Assembly: GCF_040105385.1 (NCBI RefSeq)
Contig: NZ_JBEDNQ010000018.1
Location: 22,119 to 86,118, forward strand
Direction: 5' to 3'
DNA length: 64,000 bases
DNA from: Pseudonocardia nematodicida
GTDB lineage: Bacteria; Actinomycetota; Actinomycetes; Mycobacteriales; Pseudonocardiaceae
Shown here: piece by piece, positions 7,618 to 16,092 of the stretch
Layout of the letters: each line of letters starts with the position of its first letter
How positions within the stretch are numbered: the first letter of the stretch is position 1
Translations under genes and position numbers: made by a program
Notes under the pieces: generated by a model
What the model was told of the DNA's origin: nothing
Database searches by the model: none
What the model saw: only the letters and a program-made list of their open reading frames with translations

Positions 7618-8879
7618 GCGCCGCGGCCGATCGCGGCCCGCTCGTGAACGGGACGGGTACCCACCACGGGACCGGTCCGGGTCGCCCGCCCGGGGGGCGT
7701 GCTGCCGGGGCGGGCCACCCGTCGCCGGGTCCGCGGCCGAGCGTGCCCGAGGAGATCCTGCGCGCCCGGGCCTACCTGCTGCGGGCGGTGGAACCCCCGA
7801 GCCGCGACCTCGTCGCGCTGATCGACCGGCACGGCCCCGTCGAGGCCGCAGACCGGTTGCGCCACGGCGCCGTGCCGGACGCGCTGCTGCGCGCCGCCGC
7901 CGCGCGCCGGGACGACGAGCAGATCGACGCCGACCTCGACGCCGCCGCGGCCGCCGGGGCCCGCCTGCTGGTGCCGGAGGACCCGGACTGGCCGGCGTGG
8001 CCGTTCACGGCCCTCGCGACCGCGCCGCGCCGGGACCTCGCCCCACCGGTCGCGCTCTGGGCCCGCGGGCCCGGCGAGGTGTCGGCCCTCGCCGAGCGGT
8101 CCGTCACCGTCGTCGGTTCGCGCGCCGCGACGCAGTACGGCCTGCACACCGCCGCGGAGTTCGCGACCGCGCTGGCCCGGCGCGGGGTGACGGTGTTCTC
8201 CGGCGCCGCGTTCGGCATCGACGCGGCCGCGCACCGCGGCGCCCTCGCCGCCGGGGCGGCCCCGACCGTCGCGGTGCTGGCCTGCGGCCCCGACCGTGCC
8301 TACCCGGCCGCGCACACCGGGCTGCTCGAACGGATCGCCGCGACCGGAGCGGTGCTCAGCGAGTACCCGCCCGGCACCGTCCCGGGCCGCCTGCGGTTCC
8401 TCGTCCGCAACCGGCTGCTCGCCGCGCTCGGCGCGGGTTGCCTGGTCGTCGAGGCGGGCGCCCGCAGCGGGTCGAAGCGCACGGCCTCGGACACCCGGGC
8501 ACTCGGCCGGCCGCTGATGGCGGTGCCCGGACCGGTCACCTCGGCCCTGTCGGTCGGGTGCCACGAGATGGTGCGCAACCAGCAGGCTCAGCTCGTCGGG
8601 CGCCCCGAGGACGTCCTCGAGATCGTCGGCCGGCTCGGCGTCGACCTCGCGCTCCCGCCGGCGGGGGAGAGCCGGCCGACCGACGGCCTCGCACCGGAGG
8701 CCCTCGCGGTGTACGACGCCCTGCCGGCACGGGCGGCGTCCTCGACCGGCCGGATCGGTGCCTCGGCCGGCGTCTCGCCCGCGGCGGTCCGCGCGGCGCT
8801 CGTCGAGCTCGAGGAGCGCGGTCTCGCCGAGTACCACCAGGGGCTCTGGCAGCGCGCGGCGCGCCGGGCGGGTCCTTGA
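7614..8879 (+). CDS. dprA: DNA-processing protein DprA
   Basis: DprA binds incoming single-stranded DNA and loads RecA during transformation; it is also widespread in bacteria not known to be competent. The Rossmann-like core is clear: SVTVVGSRAATQYG near residue 164, VFSGAAFGIDAAAHRGAL, VLACGPDRAYPAAH, FLVRNRLLAAL and VEAGARSGS. The C-terminal ~80 residues look like a winged helix (SSTGRIGASAGVSPAAVRAALVELEERGL). The first ~45 residues are Gly/Pro-rich and disordered. The 421-residue length is typical for actinobacteria. The start overlaps the comM stop (ATGA). Confidence 0.95.
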   Translation: MSAAADRGPLVNGTGTHHGTGPGRPPGGRAAGAGHPSPGPRPSVPEEILRARAYLLRAVEPPSRDLVALIDRHGPVEAADRLRHGAVPDALLRAAAARRDDEQIDADLDAAAAAGARLLVPEDPDWPAWPFTALATAPRRDLAPPVALWARGPGEVSALAERSVTVVGSRAATQYGLHTAAEFATALARRGVTVFSGAAFGIDAAAHRGALAAGAAPTVAVLACGPDRAYPAAHTGLLERIAATGAVLSEYPPGTVPGRLRFLVRNRLLAALGAGCLVVEAGARSGSKRTASDTRALGRPLMAVPGPVTSALSVGCHEMVRNQQAQLVGRPEDVLEIVGRLGVDLALPPAGESRPTDGLAPEALAVYDALPARAASSTGRIGASAGVSPAAVRAALVELEERGLAEYHQGLWQRAARRAGP

Positions 8880-8910
8880 CCTCCCGCGCGGCCGGGCGCA
8901 CCGTCCGGTC

Positions 8911-9885
8911 ATGGCGAGCGCGCATCCCGGGAACGACGCAGACGGGCCGGACGGCGGCGTCCCGGAAGGGGAGGGCGGCGGGCAGGGGCTCGCCTCCGAC
9001 GTCGCCGGCGCGCTCGAGGCCTTCGCCGGTCACCTGCAGCACGAGCGCGGGCGTTCCGCGCACACGGTGCGCGCCTACCGCTCCGATCTCACCGACCTGC
9101 TGCGCGGGCTGCCCGGGCTCGGCTCGCTGGACCTCGACCACCTGCGCCGCAGGCTCACCGCGACGCACGCGGCGGGCGCCGGGCGGGCCACCGTCGCCCG
9201 TCGCACGGCCGCGGTCCGGACCTTCTGCGCCTGGGCGGTCCGCACCGGGCGGCTCGCCGCCGACCCGGCCGCCCGGCTCGGGTCCCCGCGCGCGGCCACC
9301 GAGCTCCCCGAGGTCCCGGCCGCCGCCGAGACCGCCGCGGTGCTGGACGCCGCGATCTCCGGGGCCACCGAGGACGACCCCGAGGCACTGCGTGACCTGC
9401 TCGTCCTGGAGCTGCTCTACGCCACCGGGATCCGGGTCGCCGAGCTCTGCGGCCTGGACCTCGACCGGGTCGACGAGGCCGGCCGTACGCTGCGGGTGCG
9501 GGGCAAGGGCGACCGCGAGCGCACCGTGGTGTTCGGCATCCCGGCCGCCCGGGCCGTGCGGCGCTGGCTCGAGGAGGGCCGTCCCGCGCTGGCCACCGCG
9601 GCCTCCCCGCCGGCACTGCTGCTCGGCGTGCGCGGCGGGCGGCTCGACCCGCGGGTCGCGCGCACCGTGGTGCACGGCGCGATGCGGGCCGTGCCGGGCA
9701 CGACCGACGTCGGGCCACACGGTCTCCGGCACGCCGCGGCGACCCATCTGCTCGAGGGCGGGGCCGACCTCCGTTACGTACAGGAGTTACTTGGTCACGC
9801 TACGCTGTCAACGACACAGCTCTACACGCATGTGACCGTTGATCGGCTGAAGGTGGTTCATGAGCAGGCCCACCCTCGGGCGTGA
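8911..9885 (+). CDS. xerC: Tyrosine recombinase XerC
   Basis: XerC/XerD recombinases resolve chromosome dimers at dif during segregation. The 324-residue protein has an N-terminal SAM-like core-binding domain (residues about 30-125) and a catalytic domain with the expected residues: Arg175 in TGIRVAEL, Lys199 in RGKGDRER, His270 and Arg273 in PHGLRHAAATH, His296 in LLGHATLSTTQ, and nucleophile Tyr305 in LYTHVT. The ATG at 8911 opens a ~30-residue Gly/Asp-rich tail ahead of the domain, so a later start is possible. The 3' end overlaps the sigma-factor gene by 26 bp. Confidence 0.93.
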   Translation: MASAHPGNDADGPDGGVPEGEGGGQGLASDVAGALEAFAGHLQHERGRSAHTVRAYRSDLTDLLRGLPGLGSLDLDHLRRRLTATHAAGAGRATVARRTAAVRTFCAWAVRTGRLAADPAARLGSPRAATELPEVPAAAETAAVLDAAISGATEDDPEALRDLLVLELLYATGIRVAELCGLDLDRVDEAGRTLRVRGKGDRERTVVFGIPAARAVRRWLEEGRPALATAASPPALLLGVRGGRLDPRVARTVVHGAMRAVPGTTDVGPHGLRHAAATHLLEGGADLRYVQELLGHATLSTTQLYTHVTVDRLKVVHEQAHPRA

Positions 9886-10903
9886 GGCGTCCCCGCCGAC
9901 GTCCGCCCGAACCGACCAGTTCCCCCGTGTGCTGGCCAGTGCCCTCGACCGCACCGCGCAGGGTGCTCCGGCGCTCCCGCCCCCGGCGCTCGCCGCGGTG
10001 CCGGAGTGGATCGAGGAGCATCCACGACCACCGGAGGGGGCGCCGGCCGGTCACGGTCCGGGCGGTGGCGGCACGCCACTGGCCGGGTTCGGCGTGCCCG
10101 TGGCCGGCGGTCCGGCCGCGGGCGACACGCCCGGCGCCGCGCAGGACCACCCGTTCGAGACCGTCGAGCCGGACTCCCGCCCGCTGTGGCGGGAGTTCCT
10201 CGCCCACCGCGACCCCTCCGCCCGGCGACGGCTGGTGGAGTACCACGCGTCGCTGGTCCGGGGGGTCGGGACGAAGCTCGCGACCCGGTTGCCGTCGTCG
10301 ATCGAGCTCGCCGACCTGCTGCAGGTGGGCACGTTCGGGCTGATGGAGGCGGTCGACCGCTTCGACCCGGCGCGCGGGGTGCGGTTCGAGGGGTACGCCG
10401 CGCAGCGGATCCGCGGCGCGATGCTCGACGAGCTGCGCGCCCAGGACTGGGTCCCGCGGACCGTGCGGGCCCGGGTCCGCGAGATCGAGCGTGCCCGGGA
10501 GGCCGTGCGGTCCCGTGGGGCGGGCCAGCCGAGTGACCGGGAACTCGCGGCCGAGCTCGGGATCCGGGTGCGCGAGCTACGCCAGGCGTCCCGTCCGATG
10601 CACCTGGTGAGCGCCGAGAGCCTGGCCGACGGCGGCACCGGGGGCATCGCCACGCTGGCGGCCGACGACGGCGTGGACCCGGTCGTCGTCGCGCTGCGGG
10701 CCGAGACCGGCGCCGAGCTGCGCACCGCGATCTCGCTGCTCGGCGAGCGCGACCGCCTGGTGCTGCAGCTGTACTACCTGGAGGACCACACGCTCGCCGA
10801 GATCGGCGCGCTGCTCGGGGTGACCGAGTCCCGCGTCTGCCAGCTGCACTCCCGCATGCTCACCCGGCTGCGGGGCCGGCTGGAGGCACCGCTGGCCGGC
10901 TGA
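9860..10903 (+). CDS. whiG: FliA/WhiG-type RNA polymerase sigma factor
   Basis: This group-3 sigma factor resembles WhiG, which starts aerial-hypha sporulation in Streptomyces, and FliA. Region 2 is clear (ELADLLQVGTFGLMEAVDRF ... VRFEGYAAQRIRGAMLDELR, residues about 147-190). Region 3 follows, and region 4 ends with a helix-turn-helix (LAEIGALLGVTESRVCQLHS, near 311-330). The first ~105 residues are Pro/Gly/Ala-rich and disordered, an unusual extension; the next in-frame starts would remove much of it. The gene follows xerC with a 26-bp overlap and converges on the LytM-like gene, overlapping its end by 44 bp. The whiG name is by family resemblance. Confidence 0.85.
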   Translation: MSRPTLGREASPPTSARTDQFPRVLASALDRTAQGAPALPPPALAAVPEWIEEHPRPPEGAPAGHGPGGGGTPLAGFGVPVAGGPAAGDTPGAAQDHPFETVEPDSRPLWREFLAHRDPSARRRLVEYHASLVRGVGTKLATRLPSSIELADLLQVGTFGLMEAVDRFDPARGVRFEGYAAQRIRGAMLDELRAQDWVPRTVRARVREIERAREAVRSRGAGQPSDRELAAELGIRVRELRQASRPMHLVSAESLADGGTGGIATLAADDGVDPVVVALRAETGAELRTAISLLGERDRLVLQLYYLEDHTLAEIGALLGVTESRVCQLHSRMLTRLRGRLEAPLAG

Positions 10904-11516
10904 CCCGTGGGCCGTCCCACGGCAACAGCCGCACCCGGGGCGGGCGCAGCAGCACCAGCGGGTCCAGGTGCTCGAGCCGGTGCCGGCGCACCCCCCAGTG
11001 CAGGCAGGCCGCGACCGGGCACCCGGCGTGCCCGGCGTCCAGCACACCGACCGGGTCGCCCGCCCCGACCCGGGCGCCCGCGGTGACGGCCGGGGTGACC
11101 GGCTCGTAGGTGCTGCGCAGGCCGTCGGGATGGTTCACCGACACCACGCCGCGCCCGGCGACCGGGCCCGCGAACACCACGACGCCCTCCCGCGCGGCGA
11201 GCACGACCTGTCCGGGAACGCCGGCGAGGTCCGCCCCGCGATGGCCGCGGCCGTACGGGAACGACGGTGCGCGGAACACCGCGGTCACCGCGGGCGGCGG
11301 CAGCATCGGCCAGGAGTACTCGGCGCCCGGTGCGGGGATGCCGGCGCCCGGCGGCCGGGGCGGCGGCTCGGCCGGCACGGCGCGCGCGACCCAGGGCGGC
11401 GCGACCGCCAGGAGGATCACCACCGTCGCGACGACGACCGCTCCGCCGCGCACCATCCACCGGACGGTGCGGGCGGGGGTGCGTGGGCGGCGCCTCGCAC
11501 GGGGGCTCCTCGGCAT
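10860..11516 (-). CDS. M23/LytM-domain exported protein, probably catalytically degenerate
   Basis: The 218-residue product has an Arg-rich N-terminus, one hydrophobic segment (about residues 22-46) acting as signal or anchor, a Pro-rich linker and a LytM domain. Zinc-ligand positions are kept: His92 and Asp96 in GRGHRGADL and His173 in CLHWGVR. The two histidines that normally assist catalysis are not: the usual HxH reads Cys171-Leu-His173, and the usual YxHL segment reads YEPV (137-140). LytM enzymes cut peptidoglycan cross-links, and degenerate ones activate amidases. A regulatory or binding role is therefore plausible. It is divergent from rpsB and converges on the sigma gene, which it overlaps by 44 bp. 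Confidence 0.85.
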   Translation of the reverse strand: MPRSPRARRRPRTPARTVRWMVRGGAVVVATVVILLAVAPPWVARAVPAEPPPRPPGAGIPAPGAEYSWPMLPPPAVTAVFRAPSFPYGRGHRGADLAGVPGQVVLAAREGVVVFAGPVAGRGVVSVNHPDGLRSTYEPVTPAVTAGARVGAGDPVGVLDAGHAGCPVAACLHWGVRRHRLEHLDPLVLLRPPRVRLLPWDGPRVSRPAVPPAGPAAG

Positions 11517-11925
11517 GTCACCAGCCTGGGGCGGCCGTCGCAGGACGCACCCGCGGACCTCCGGCCTGTGGACCGATCCCGGCCGAACGCCGTCCCTGGG
11601 GACGGACGGGCCGCCGACCGGGCTCCGCCGCGATCGCCCGGAAGGCCCGGGCGTACACTCGGTCCCGCACCACGCTCGTCGTGGTGACTTCGCGCGCCCG
11701 CCTACCCGGAGCGCCGTCCCCGCAGGGCAACTGGGGGGGACGGTACTTCGCGAGCGGCGGCCGGGCGGTCCCGCGAACCCGCTGCCGAGCATCGTCCCGG
11801 CGTGGCGGGGGAGCCGGGTCCGGCCCCGTGTCGGGCGCCAGGGCGGGAACACCACACCGGTGGCCCCGCGAGAAACCGCACGCGCGGCACCCGCCGCGCC
11901 CGAGAAGAGAGGTGACACCCAGGCC
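11517..11925 (+). promoter_or_regulatory. Long rpsB leader region with promoter and hairpin
   Basis: This 409-bp gap holds no gene. TACACT at 11654-11659 is a good -10 candidate, giving an rpsB leader of about 260 nt. Just inside it lies a perfect 7-bp hairpin (CACCACG, five-base loop, CGTGGTG; 11668-11686), followed by further GC-rich segments. Leaders of rpsB are autoregulatory in other bacteria, so an S2-responsive element is an inference. No match to a named leader could be confirmed. Confidence 0.5.
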
Positions 11926-12798
11926 ATGGCCGTCGTCACCATGAAGCAGCTGCTCGACAGCGGCGTGCACTTCGGGCACCAGACCCGTCGCTGGAACCCG
12001 AAGATGAAGCGCTACATCCTCACCGAGCGCAACGGCATCTACATCATCGACCTGCAGCAGACGCTGTCGTACATCGACCGCGCCTACGAGTTCGTGCGCG
12101 AGACCGTCGCGCACGGCGGGACGATCATGTTCGTCGGCACCAAGAAGCAGGCCCAGGAGGTCATCGCCGACGAGGCGGGCCGGGTCAACATGCCGTACGT
12201 GAACCAGCGCTGGCTGGGCGGCATGCTCACCAACTTCCAGACGGTCCACAAGCGGCTGCAGCGTCTCAAGGAGCTGGAGTCGATGGAGCAGACCGGCGGG
12301 TTCGAGGGTCGCACCAAGCGCGAGATCCTCACGCTGACCCGCGAGAAGGACAAGCTCGAGAAGACCCTCGGCGGTATTCGCGACATGTCCAAGGTGCCCA
12401 GCGCGGTGTGGATCGTCGACACCAAGAAGGAGCACATCGCCGTCGGCGAGGCCCGGAAGCTCAACATCCCGGTCGTCTCGATCCTGGACACCAACTGCGA
12501 CCCGGACGAGGTCGACTACCCGATCCCGGGTAACGACGACGCGATCCGCTCGGCCGCGCTGCTGACCAAGGTCATCGCCAAGGCCGCCGCCGACGGTCTG
12601 GTCGCCCGCGGTCAGCGTCGTGGCGAGGGTGGCGAGGCCGCCGCCGAGCAGCCGCTCGCCGAGTGGGAGCAGGACGTGCTGGCCGGTAACGAGGTCGGTT
12701 CGGACGGCGCCAGCCTGGCCGCCGCCGCCCCGGCCGGTGGCGACGGCGCGGAGGCGGCCACCGCCCCCGCGACGACCAGCAACGGCACCCAGAACTGA
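11926..12798 (+). CDS. rpsB: 30S ribosomal protein S2
   Basis: S2 joins the 30S subunit late and is needed for S1 docking in many bacteria. The start MAVVTMKQLLDSGVHFGHQT, the central FVGTKKQAQEVIADEAGR, the PYVNQRWLGGMLTNF motif and DTKKEHIAVGEARKLNIP are textbook S2. The 290-residue length includes an Ala/Gly-rich acidic C-terminal tail seen in actinobacterial S2. An AGAGAGGTG purine tract precedes the ATG. It is followed by a strong hairpin and then tsf. Confidence 0.98.
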   Translation: MAVVTMKQLLDSGVHFGHQTRRWNPKMKRYILTERNGIYIIDLQQTLSYIDRAYEFVRETVAHGGTIMFVGTKKQAQEVIADEAGRVNMPYVNQRWLGGMLTNFQTVHKRLQRLKELESMEQTGGFEGRTKREILTLTREKDKLEKTLGGIRDMSKVPSAVWIVDTKKEHIAVGEARKLNIPVVSILDTNCDPDEVDYPIPGNDDAIRSAALLTKVIAKAAADGLVARGQRRGEGGEAAAEQPLAEWEQDVLAGNEVGSDGASLAAAAPAGGDGAEAATAPATTSNGTQN

Positions 12799-12803
12799 CT
12801 GAC

Positions 12804-12846
12804 CCACTCCGGGCGGGTTCCGCGCGTGCGGGCCCGCCCGGAGTGG
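12804..12846 (+). terminator. 14-bp GC hairpin between rpsB and tsf
   Basis: The arms CCACTCCGGGCGGG (12804-12817) and CCCGCCCGGAGTGG (12833-12846) pair perfectly around a 15-nt loop. There is no clear T tract. It may act as a partial terminator or processing site setting the S2:EF-Ts ratio. Confidence 0.7.
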
Positions 12847-12892
12847 TCCGGTGACCCCTTCCCATCACGACCCAGAGGGCGAGAGACACCTG

Positions 12893-13708
12893 ATGGCGAA
12901 CTACACCGCCGCCGACGTCAAGCGGCTCCGTGAGCTCACCGGCTCCGGGATGATGGACTGCAAGAAGGCGCTGGAGGAGAACGACGGCGACTTCGACAAG
13001 GCCGTCGAGTTCCTGCGGATCAAGGGCGCCAAGGACGTCGGCAAGCGCGCCGAGCGCACCACCGCCAACGGCCTGGTCGTCGCCGAGGGCGGCACCCTGG
13101 TCGAGCTGGACTGCGAGACCGACTTCGTCGCCAAGTCCGACGACTTCATCGCGCTGGCCGAGAAGATCCTGGCCGCCGCCGTGGAGCAGAAGCCGGCCGA
13201 CCTCGCCGCGCTGACCGAGACCAAGCTCGACGACAAGACCGTCGGCGAGGCCGTGCAGGAGCTGTCGGCCCGGATCGGCGAGAAGTTCGAGCTGAAGCGC
13301 TACGCGCACGTCGAGGGCACCAGCACGGTGTACCTGCACAAGCGCGCGACCGACCTGCCCCCGCAGATCGGCGTGGTGCTGTCCTACGAGGGCGCCGACG
13401 CCGAGGCCGCCCGTGGCCTGGCGATGCACGTCGCCGCCGCCCGCCCGCAGTACACCACCCGCGAGCAGGTCCCGGCCGACGTGATCGAGAACGAGAAGCG
13501 CATCGCCGAGGCGACCGCCCGCGAGGAGGGCAAGCCCGAGCAGGTGCTGGCCCGCATCGTCGAGGGCCGGGTCAACGGCTACTACAAGGACGTCGTGCTG
13601 CTGGAGCAGGCGTCGGTGCAGGACCCGAAGAAGAACGTGAAGGCCATCGCCGACGAGGCCGGCCTGACCGTCAAGGACTTCGTCCGCTTCGAGGTCGGCC
13701 AGAGCTGA
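12893..13708 (+). CDS. tsf: Elongation factor Ts
   Basis: EF-Ts is the guanine-nucleotide exchange factor of EF-Tu. The N-terminal UBA-like helix and signature (MANYTAADVKRLRELTGSGMMDCKKALEENDGDFDKAVE) and the second signature ELDCETDFVAKSDDF (about residues 75-89) are intact. At 271 residues it matches other actinobacterial EF-Ts. The ATG at 12893 agrees with the family N-terminus; an upstream in-frame GTG would add only an atypical tail. frr follows directly after a hairpin, with no pyrH between. Confidence 0.98.
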   Translation: MANYTAADVKRLRELTGSGMMDCKKALEENDGDFDKAVEFLRIKGAKDVGKRAERTTANGLVVAEGGTLVELDCETDFVAKSDDFIALAEKILAAAVEQKPADLAALTETKLDDKTVGEAVQELSARIGEKFELKRYAHVEGTSTVYLHKRATDLPPQIGVVLSYEGADAEAARGLAMHVAAARPQYTTREQVPADVIENEKRIAEATAREEGKPEQVLARIVEGRVNGYYKDVVLLEQASVQDPKKNVKAIADEAGLTVKDFVRFEVGQS

Positions 13709-13719
13709 TCCCCGCCCCC

Positions 13720-13750
13720 GGCCGGGCGGTGCGACACGCGCCGCCCGGCC
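13720..13750 (+). terminator. 10-bp hairpin between tsf and frr
   Basis: GGCCGGGCGG (13720-13729) pairs perfectly with CCGCCCGGCC (13741-13750) across an 11-nt loop, 11 bp after the tsf stop. No T tract follows. It probably limits read-through from tsf into frr. Confidence 0.65.
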
Positions 13751-13806
13751 CGGGGGTGAGAGGATCGGGGACGACCAGCGAGTACGACAGGCCGGGGGAA
13801 GCAACC

Positions 13807-14364
13807 GTGATCGAGGAAACGCTCTTCGACGCCGAGGAGAAGATGGAGAAGGCGATCGCCGTCGCGCGCGACGATCTCACCGGCGTGCGTACCGGCCGGG
13901 CGACGCCGAACATGTTCTCCCGGATCGTCGTCGACTACTACGGCGCCGCCACCCCGCTGAACCAGCTCGCCTCGGTGTCCATCCCCGAGGCCCGGATGGC
14001 CGTCATCAAGCCCTACGACGCCAGCCAGCTCAAGGCGATGGAGAAGGCGATCGCCGAATCCGACCTCGGCGTGAACCCCAGCAACGACGGCCAGATCATC
14101 CGCGTGATCATCCCGCAGCTCTCCGAGGAGCGCCGCAAGGACATGATCAAGGTCGCCCGGGGCAAGGGTGAGGACGCCCGCGTCGTCGTCCGCGGCCTGC
14201 GCCGCAAGGCGATGGACGAGCTGCACCGCATCCAGCGCGACGGCGAGGCCGGCGAGGACGAGGTCGTGCGTGCCGAGAAGGAACTGCAGACCGTCACCGA
14301 CCGCTACGTCACGCAGGTCGACGAGATGGTCAAGCACAAGGAAGCCGAGCTCCTCGAGGTCTGA
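13807..14364 (+). CDS. frr: Ribosome recycling factor
   Basis: RRF splits post-termination ribosomes together with EF-G. The 185-residue length, typical of the family, follows from the GTG at 13807 (MIEETLFDAEEKMEKAIAVARDDLTGVRTGRATP). Conserved stretches are PLNQLASVSIPEARM, NDGQIIRVIIPQLSEERRKDMIKVARGKGEDARV, and a helical C-terminus. A GGGGGAAG purine tract precedes the start. cdsA starts 6 bp later. In most actinomycetes pyrH lies immediately upstream; here tsf does. Confidence 0.97.
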   Translation: MIEETLFDAEEKMEKAIAVARDDLTGVRTGRATPNMFSRIVVDYYGAATPLNQLASVSIPEARMAVIKPYDASQLKAMEKAIAESDLGVNPSNDGQIIRVIIPQLSEERRKDMIKVARGKGEDARVVVRGLRRKAMDELHRIQRDGEAGEDEVVRAEKELQTVTDRYVTQVDEMVKHKEAELLEV

Positions 14365-14370
14365 AGCCCG

Positions 14371-15300
14371 GTGACCCCTTCTTCCGACGCCGCCGTCCCC
14401 GTGACGTCCGACCTCCCCGGAGCGGGGCCGGCCGGGACGCCGGCGTCGTCGGGTGACGGCGCGCCCGCGGCGCCCCCGTCCCGACGCGCGCGGCTCGGCC
14501 GCAACCTCGTCGCGGCCATCGCCGTGGGCCTCGGCCTCGGCGCCGCCATCCTGCTCAGCCTGCTGATCGTCCCGCAGGCCTTCGTCGGGCTGCTCGCGAT
14601 CGTGACCGCGATCGGCACCTGGGAGCTGGCCGGCGCACTGCGCCGCGGCGCCGGGATCCAGGTCGCGCTGCCCGTGCTGCTCCTCGGCGGTCAGGCCGTC
14701 GTCTGGCTGTCCTGGCCCTTCGGCCTGCGCGGCGCCGTCATCGCGCTCGCCGCAACCGTGCTGGGCTGCCTGCTGTGGCGGATGCGCACCGGCGCGGCGC
14801 ACTTCGTCCGTGACATCGGCGCCTCGCTGTTCGTGGCCGTCTACGTCCCGCTGTTCATCGCGTTCGCGGTGCAGCTGACCGTCGCGCCGCAGGGCGTCGG
14901 CCGCGTCCTGACCTTCCTGATCTGCGTGATCGCCTCCGACGTCGGCGGCTACGCGGCCGGCGTGATCGCGGGCCGGCACCCGATGGCCCCGACGATCAGC
15001 CCGAAGAAGTCCTGGGAGGGCTTCGCCGGTTCGCAGCTGGCCGGGATGACCGCCGGCGCGCTGTGCGTGGCCCTGCTGTTCGGCATCCCGTGGTACTGGG
15101 GCCTCCTCGTCGGCGCGCTGCTGGTCGCGACGGCGACGCTGGGCGACCTGGTCGAGTCACTGGTCAAGCGGGATCTCGGGATCAAGGACATGGGCACCCT
15201 GCTGCCCGGCCACGGCGGCCTGATGGACCGGCTCGACTCGCTGCTGCCGACCGCCTTCGTGGCCTGGGCCGCGCTCGGGATCCTCGTCCCGGTCGCGTGA
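14371..15300 (+). CDS. cdsA: Phosphatidate cytidylyltransferase
   Basis: CdsA makes CDP-diacylglycerol from phosphatidic acid and CTP, the branch point of phospholipid synthesis. The 309-residue membrane protein has about seven hydrophobic segments and the C-terminal signature SPKKSWEGFAGSQLAG ... KRDLGIKDMGTLLPGHGGLMDRLDSLLP. The first ~45 residues are a disordered Pro/Ala/Ser-rich cytoplasmic tail. The GTG start lies 6 bp after frr, and the stop overlaps the methyltransferase start (GTGA). Confidence 0.95.
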   Translation: MTPSSDAAVPVTSDLPGAGPAGTPASSGDGAPAAPPSRRARLGRNLVAAIAVGLGLGAAILLSLLIVPQAFVGLLAIVTAIGTWELAGALRRGAGIQVALPVLLLGGQAVVWLSWPFGLRGAVIALAATVLGCLLWRMRTGAAHFVRDIGASLFVAVYVPLFIAFAVQLTVAPQGVGRVLTFLICVIASDVGGYAAGVIAGRHPMAPTISPKKSWEGFAGSQLAGMTAGALCVALLFGIPWYWGLLVGALLVATATLGDLVESLVKRDLGIKDMGTLLPGHGGLMDRLDSLLPTAFVAWAALGILVPVA

Positions 15301-16046
15301 CCCGCCGCTACACCGGGTTCGGCGGGCAGGCGCGCCCGGGGCCCGCGATCCCGAGCCCGAACATCTGGAACTGGCCCGAGGTCTACGAGACCGAGAACCT
15401 CGCCCAGGACGCCGACGGCACGCTCTGGTCCGCGCTCCTCGACGAGACCGGCGGCTGGGCCGGGCGCGACGTCGCCGACGTCGGCTGCGGGGACGGGTTC
15501 CACCTCCCGCGCTTCGCGCAGGACGCGGCCTCGGTGGTCGGGATCGAGCCGCATCCACCGCTGGTCGAGCGGGCCCGGGCGCGGTGCGCCGGGGTCGACC
15601 GGATCACCGTCCTGCAGGCCGGCGCCGAGTCGCTGCCGCTGCCGGACGCGAGCGTCGACGTCGTGCACGCCCGCACCGCCTACTTCTTCGGGCCGGGCTG
15701 CGAGCCGGGTCTCGCCGAGGCCGACCGGGTGCTGCGTCCGGGCGGGGTGCTCGCCGTCGTCGACCTGGACTTCACCGCCCGGCCCTACGGGAACTGGCTG
15801 CGTGCCGACCTGCCGCGTTACGACGCGCCGGGGGTCGACCGGTTCTTCGCCCGGCACGGTTTCGGGCTGCGCCGGGTGACCTCGACCTGGCGGTTCGCGA
15901 CCCGGGCCGACCTGGAGGAGGTGCTGCGGATCGAGTTCTCGGCGCGCACCGCCCGTCATGCGATCGACGACGTCGCCGGGCTGAGCATCCGGGTCGGCTA
16001 CCGCCTGCACGCCCGCCGTCGCGCGTCCGGACTGGTGCTGCCGTAG
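15297..16046 (+). CDS. Class I SAM-dependent methyltransferase
   Basis: The 249-residue protein has the AdoMet-binding motif VADVGCGDGFHLPRFA (about residues 58-73), an acidic post-II residue in VVGIEPHPP, and the DVVHARTAYFFGPG and VLRPGGVLAVVDLD segments of the methyltransferase-11/25 type. Similar proteins occur beside cdsA-rlmN in actinobacteria. The substrate cannot be inferred. It starts in the cdsA stop (GTGA overlap), suggesting co-expression. Confidence 0.85.
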   Translation: MTRRYTGFGGQARPGPAIPSPNIWNWPEVYETENLAQDADGTLWSALLDETGGWAGRDVADVGCGDGFHLPRFAQDAASVVGIEPHPPLVERARARCAGVDRITVLQAGAESLPLPDASVDVVHARTAYFFGPGCEPGLAEADRVLRPGGVLAVVDLDFTARPYGNWLRADLPRYDAPGVDRFFARHGFGLRRVTSTWRFATRADLEEVLRIEFSARTARHAIDDVAGLSIRVGYRLHARRRASGLVLP

Positions 16047-16053
16047 CCCGGCG

Positions 16054-16092
16054 TTGACAGGCAAGTGGTGACTTGCCTATAAATGCGCAGTG
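16054..16092 (+). promoter_or_regulatory. Consensus promoter with embedded ArsR operator, leaderless start
   Basis: TTGACA (16054-16059) and TATAAA (16078-16083) are separated by 18 bp, almost filled by a perfect inverted repeat, AGGCAAGT-GGTG-ACTTGCCT (16059-16078). The GTG start at 16090 lies six nucleotides after the -10, so transcription should begin at the start codon. A repressor on the palindrome would occlude the promoter. Confidence 0.8.
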
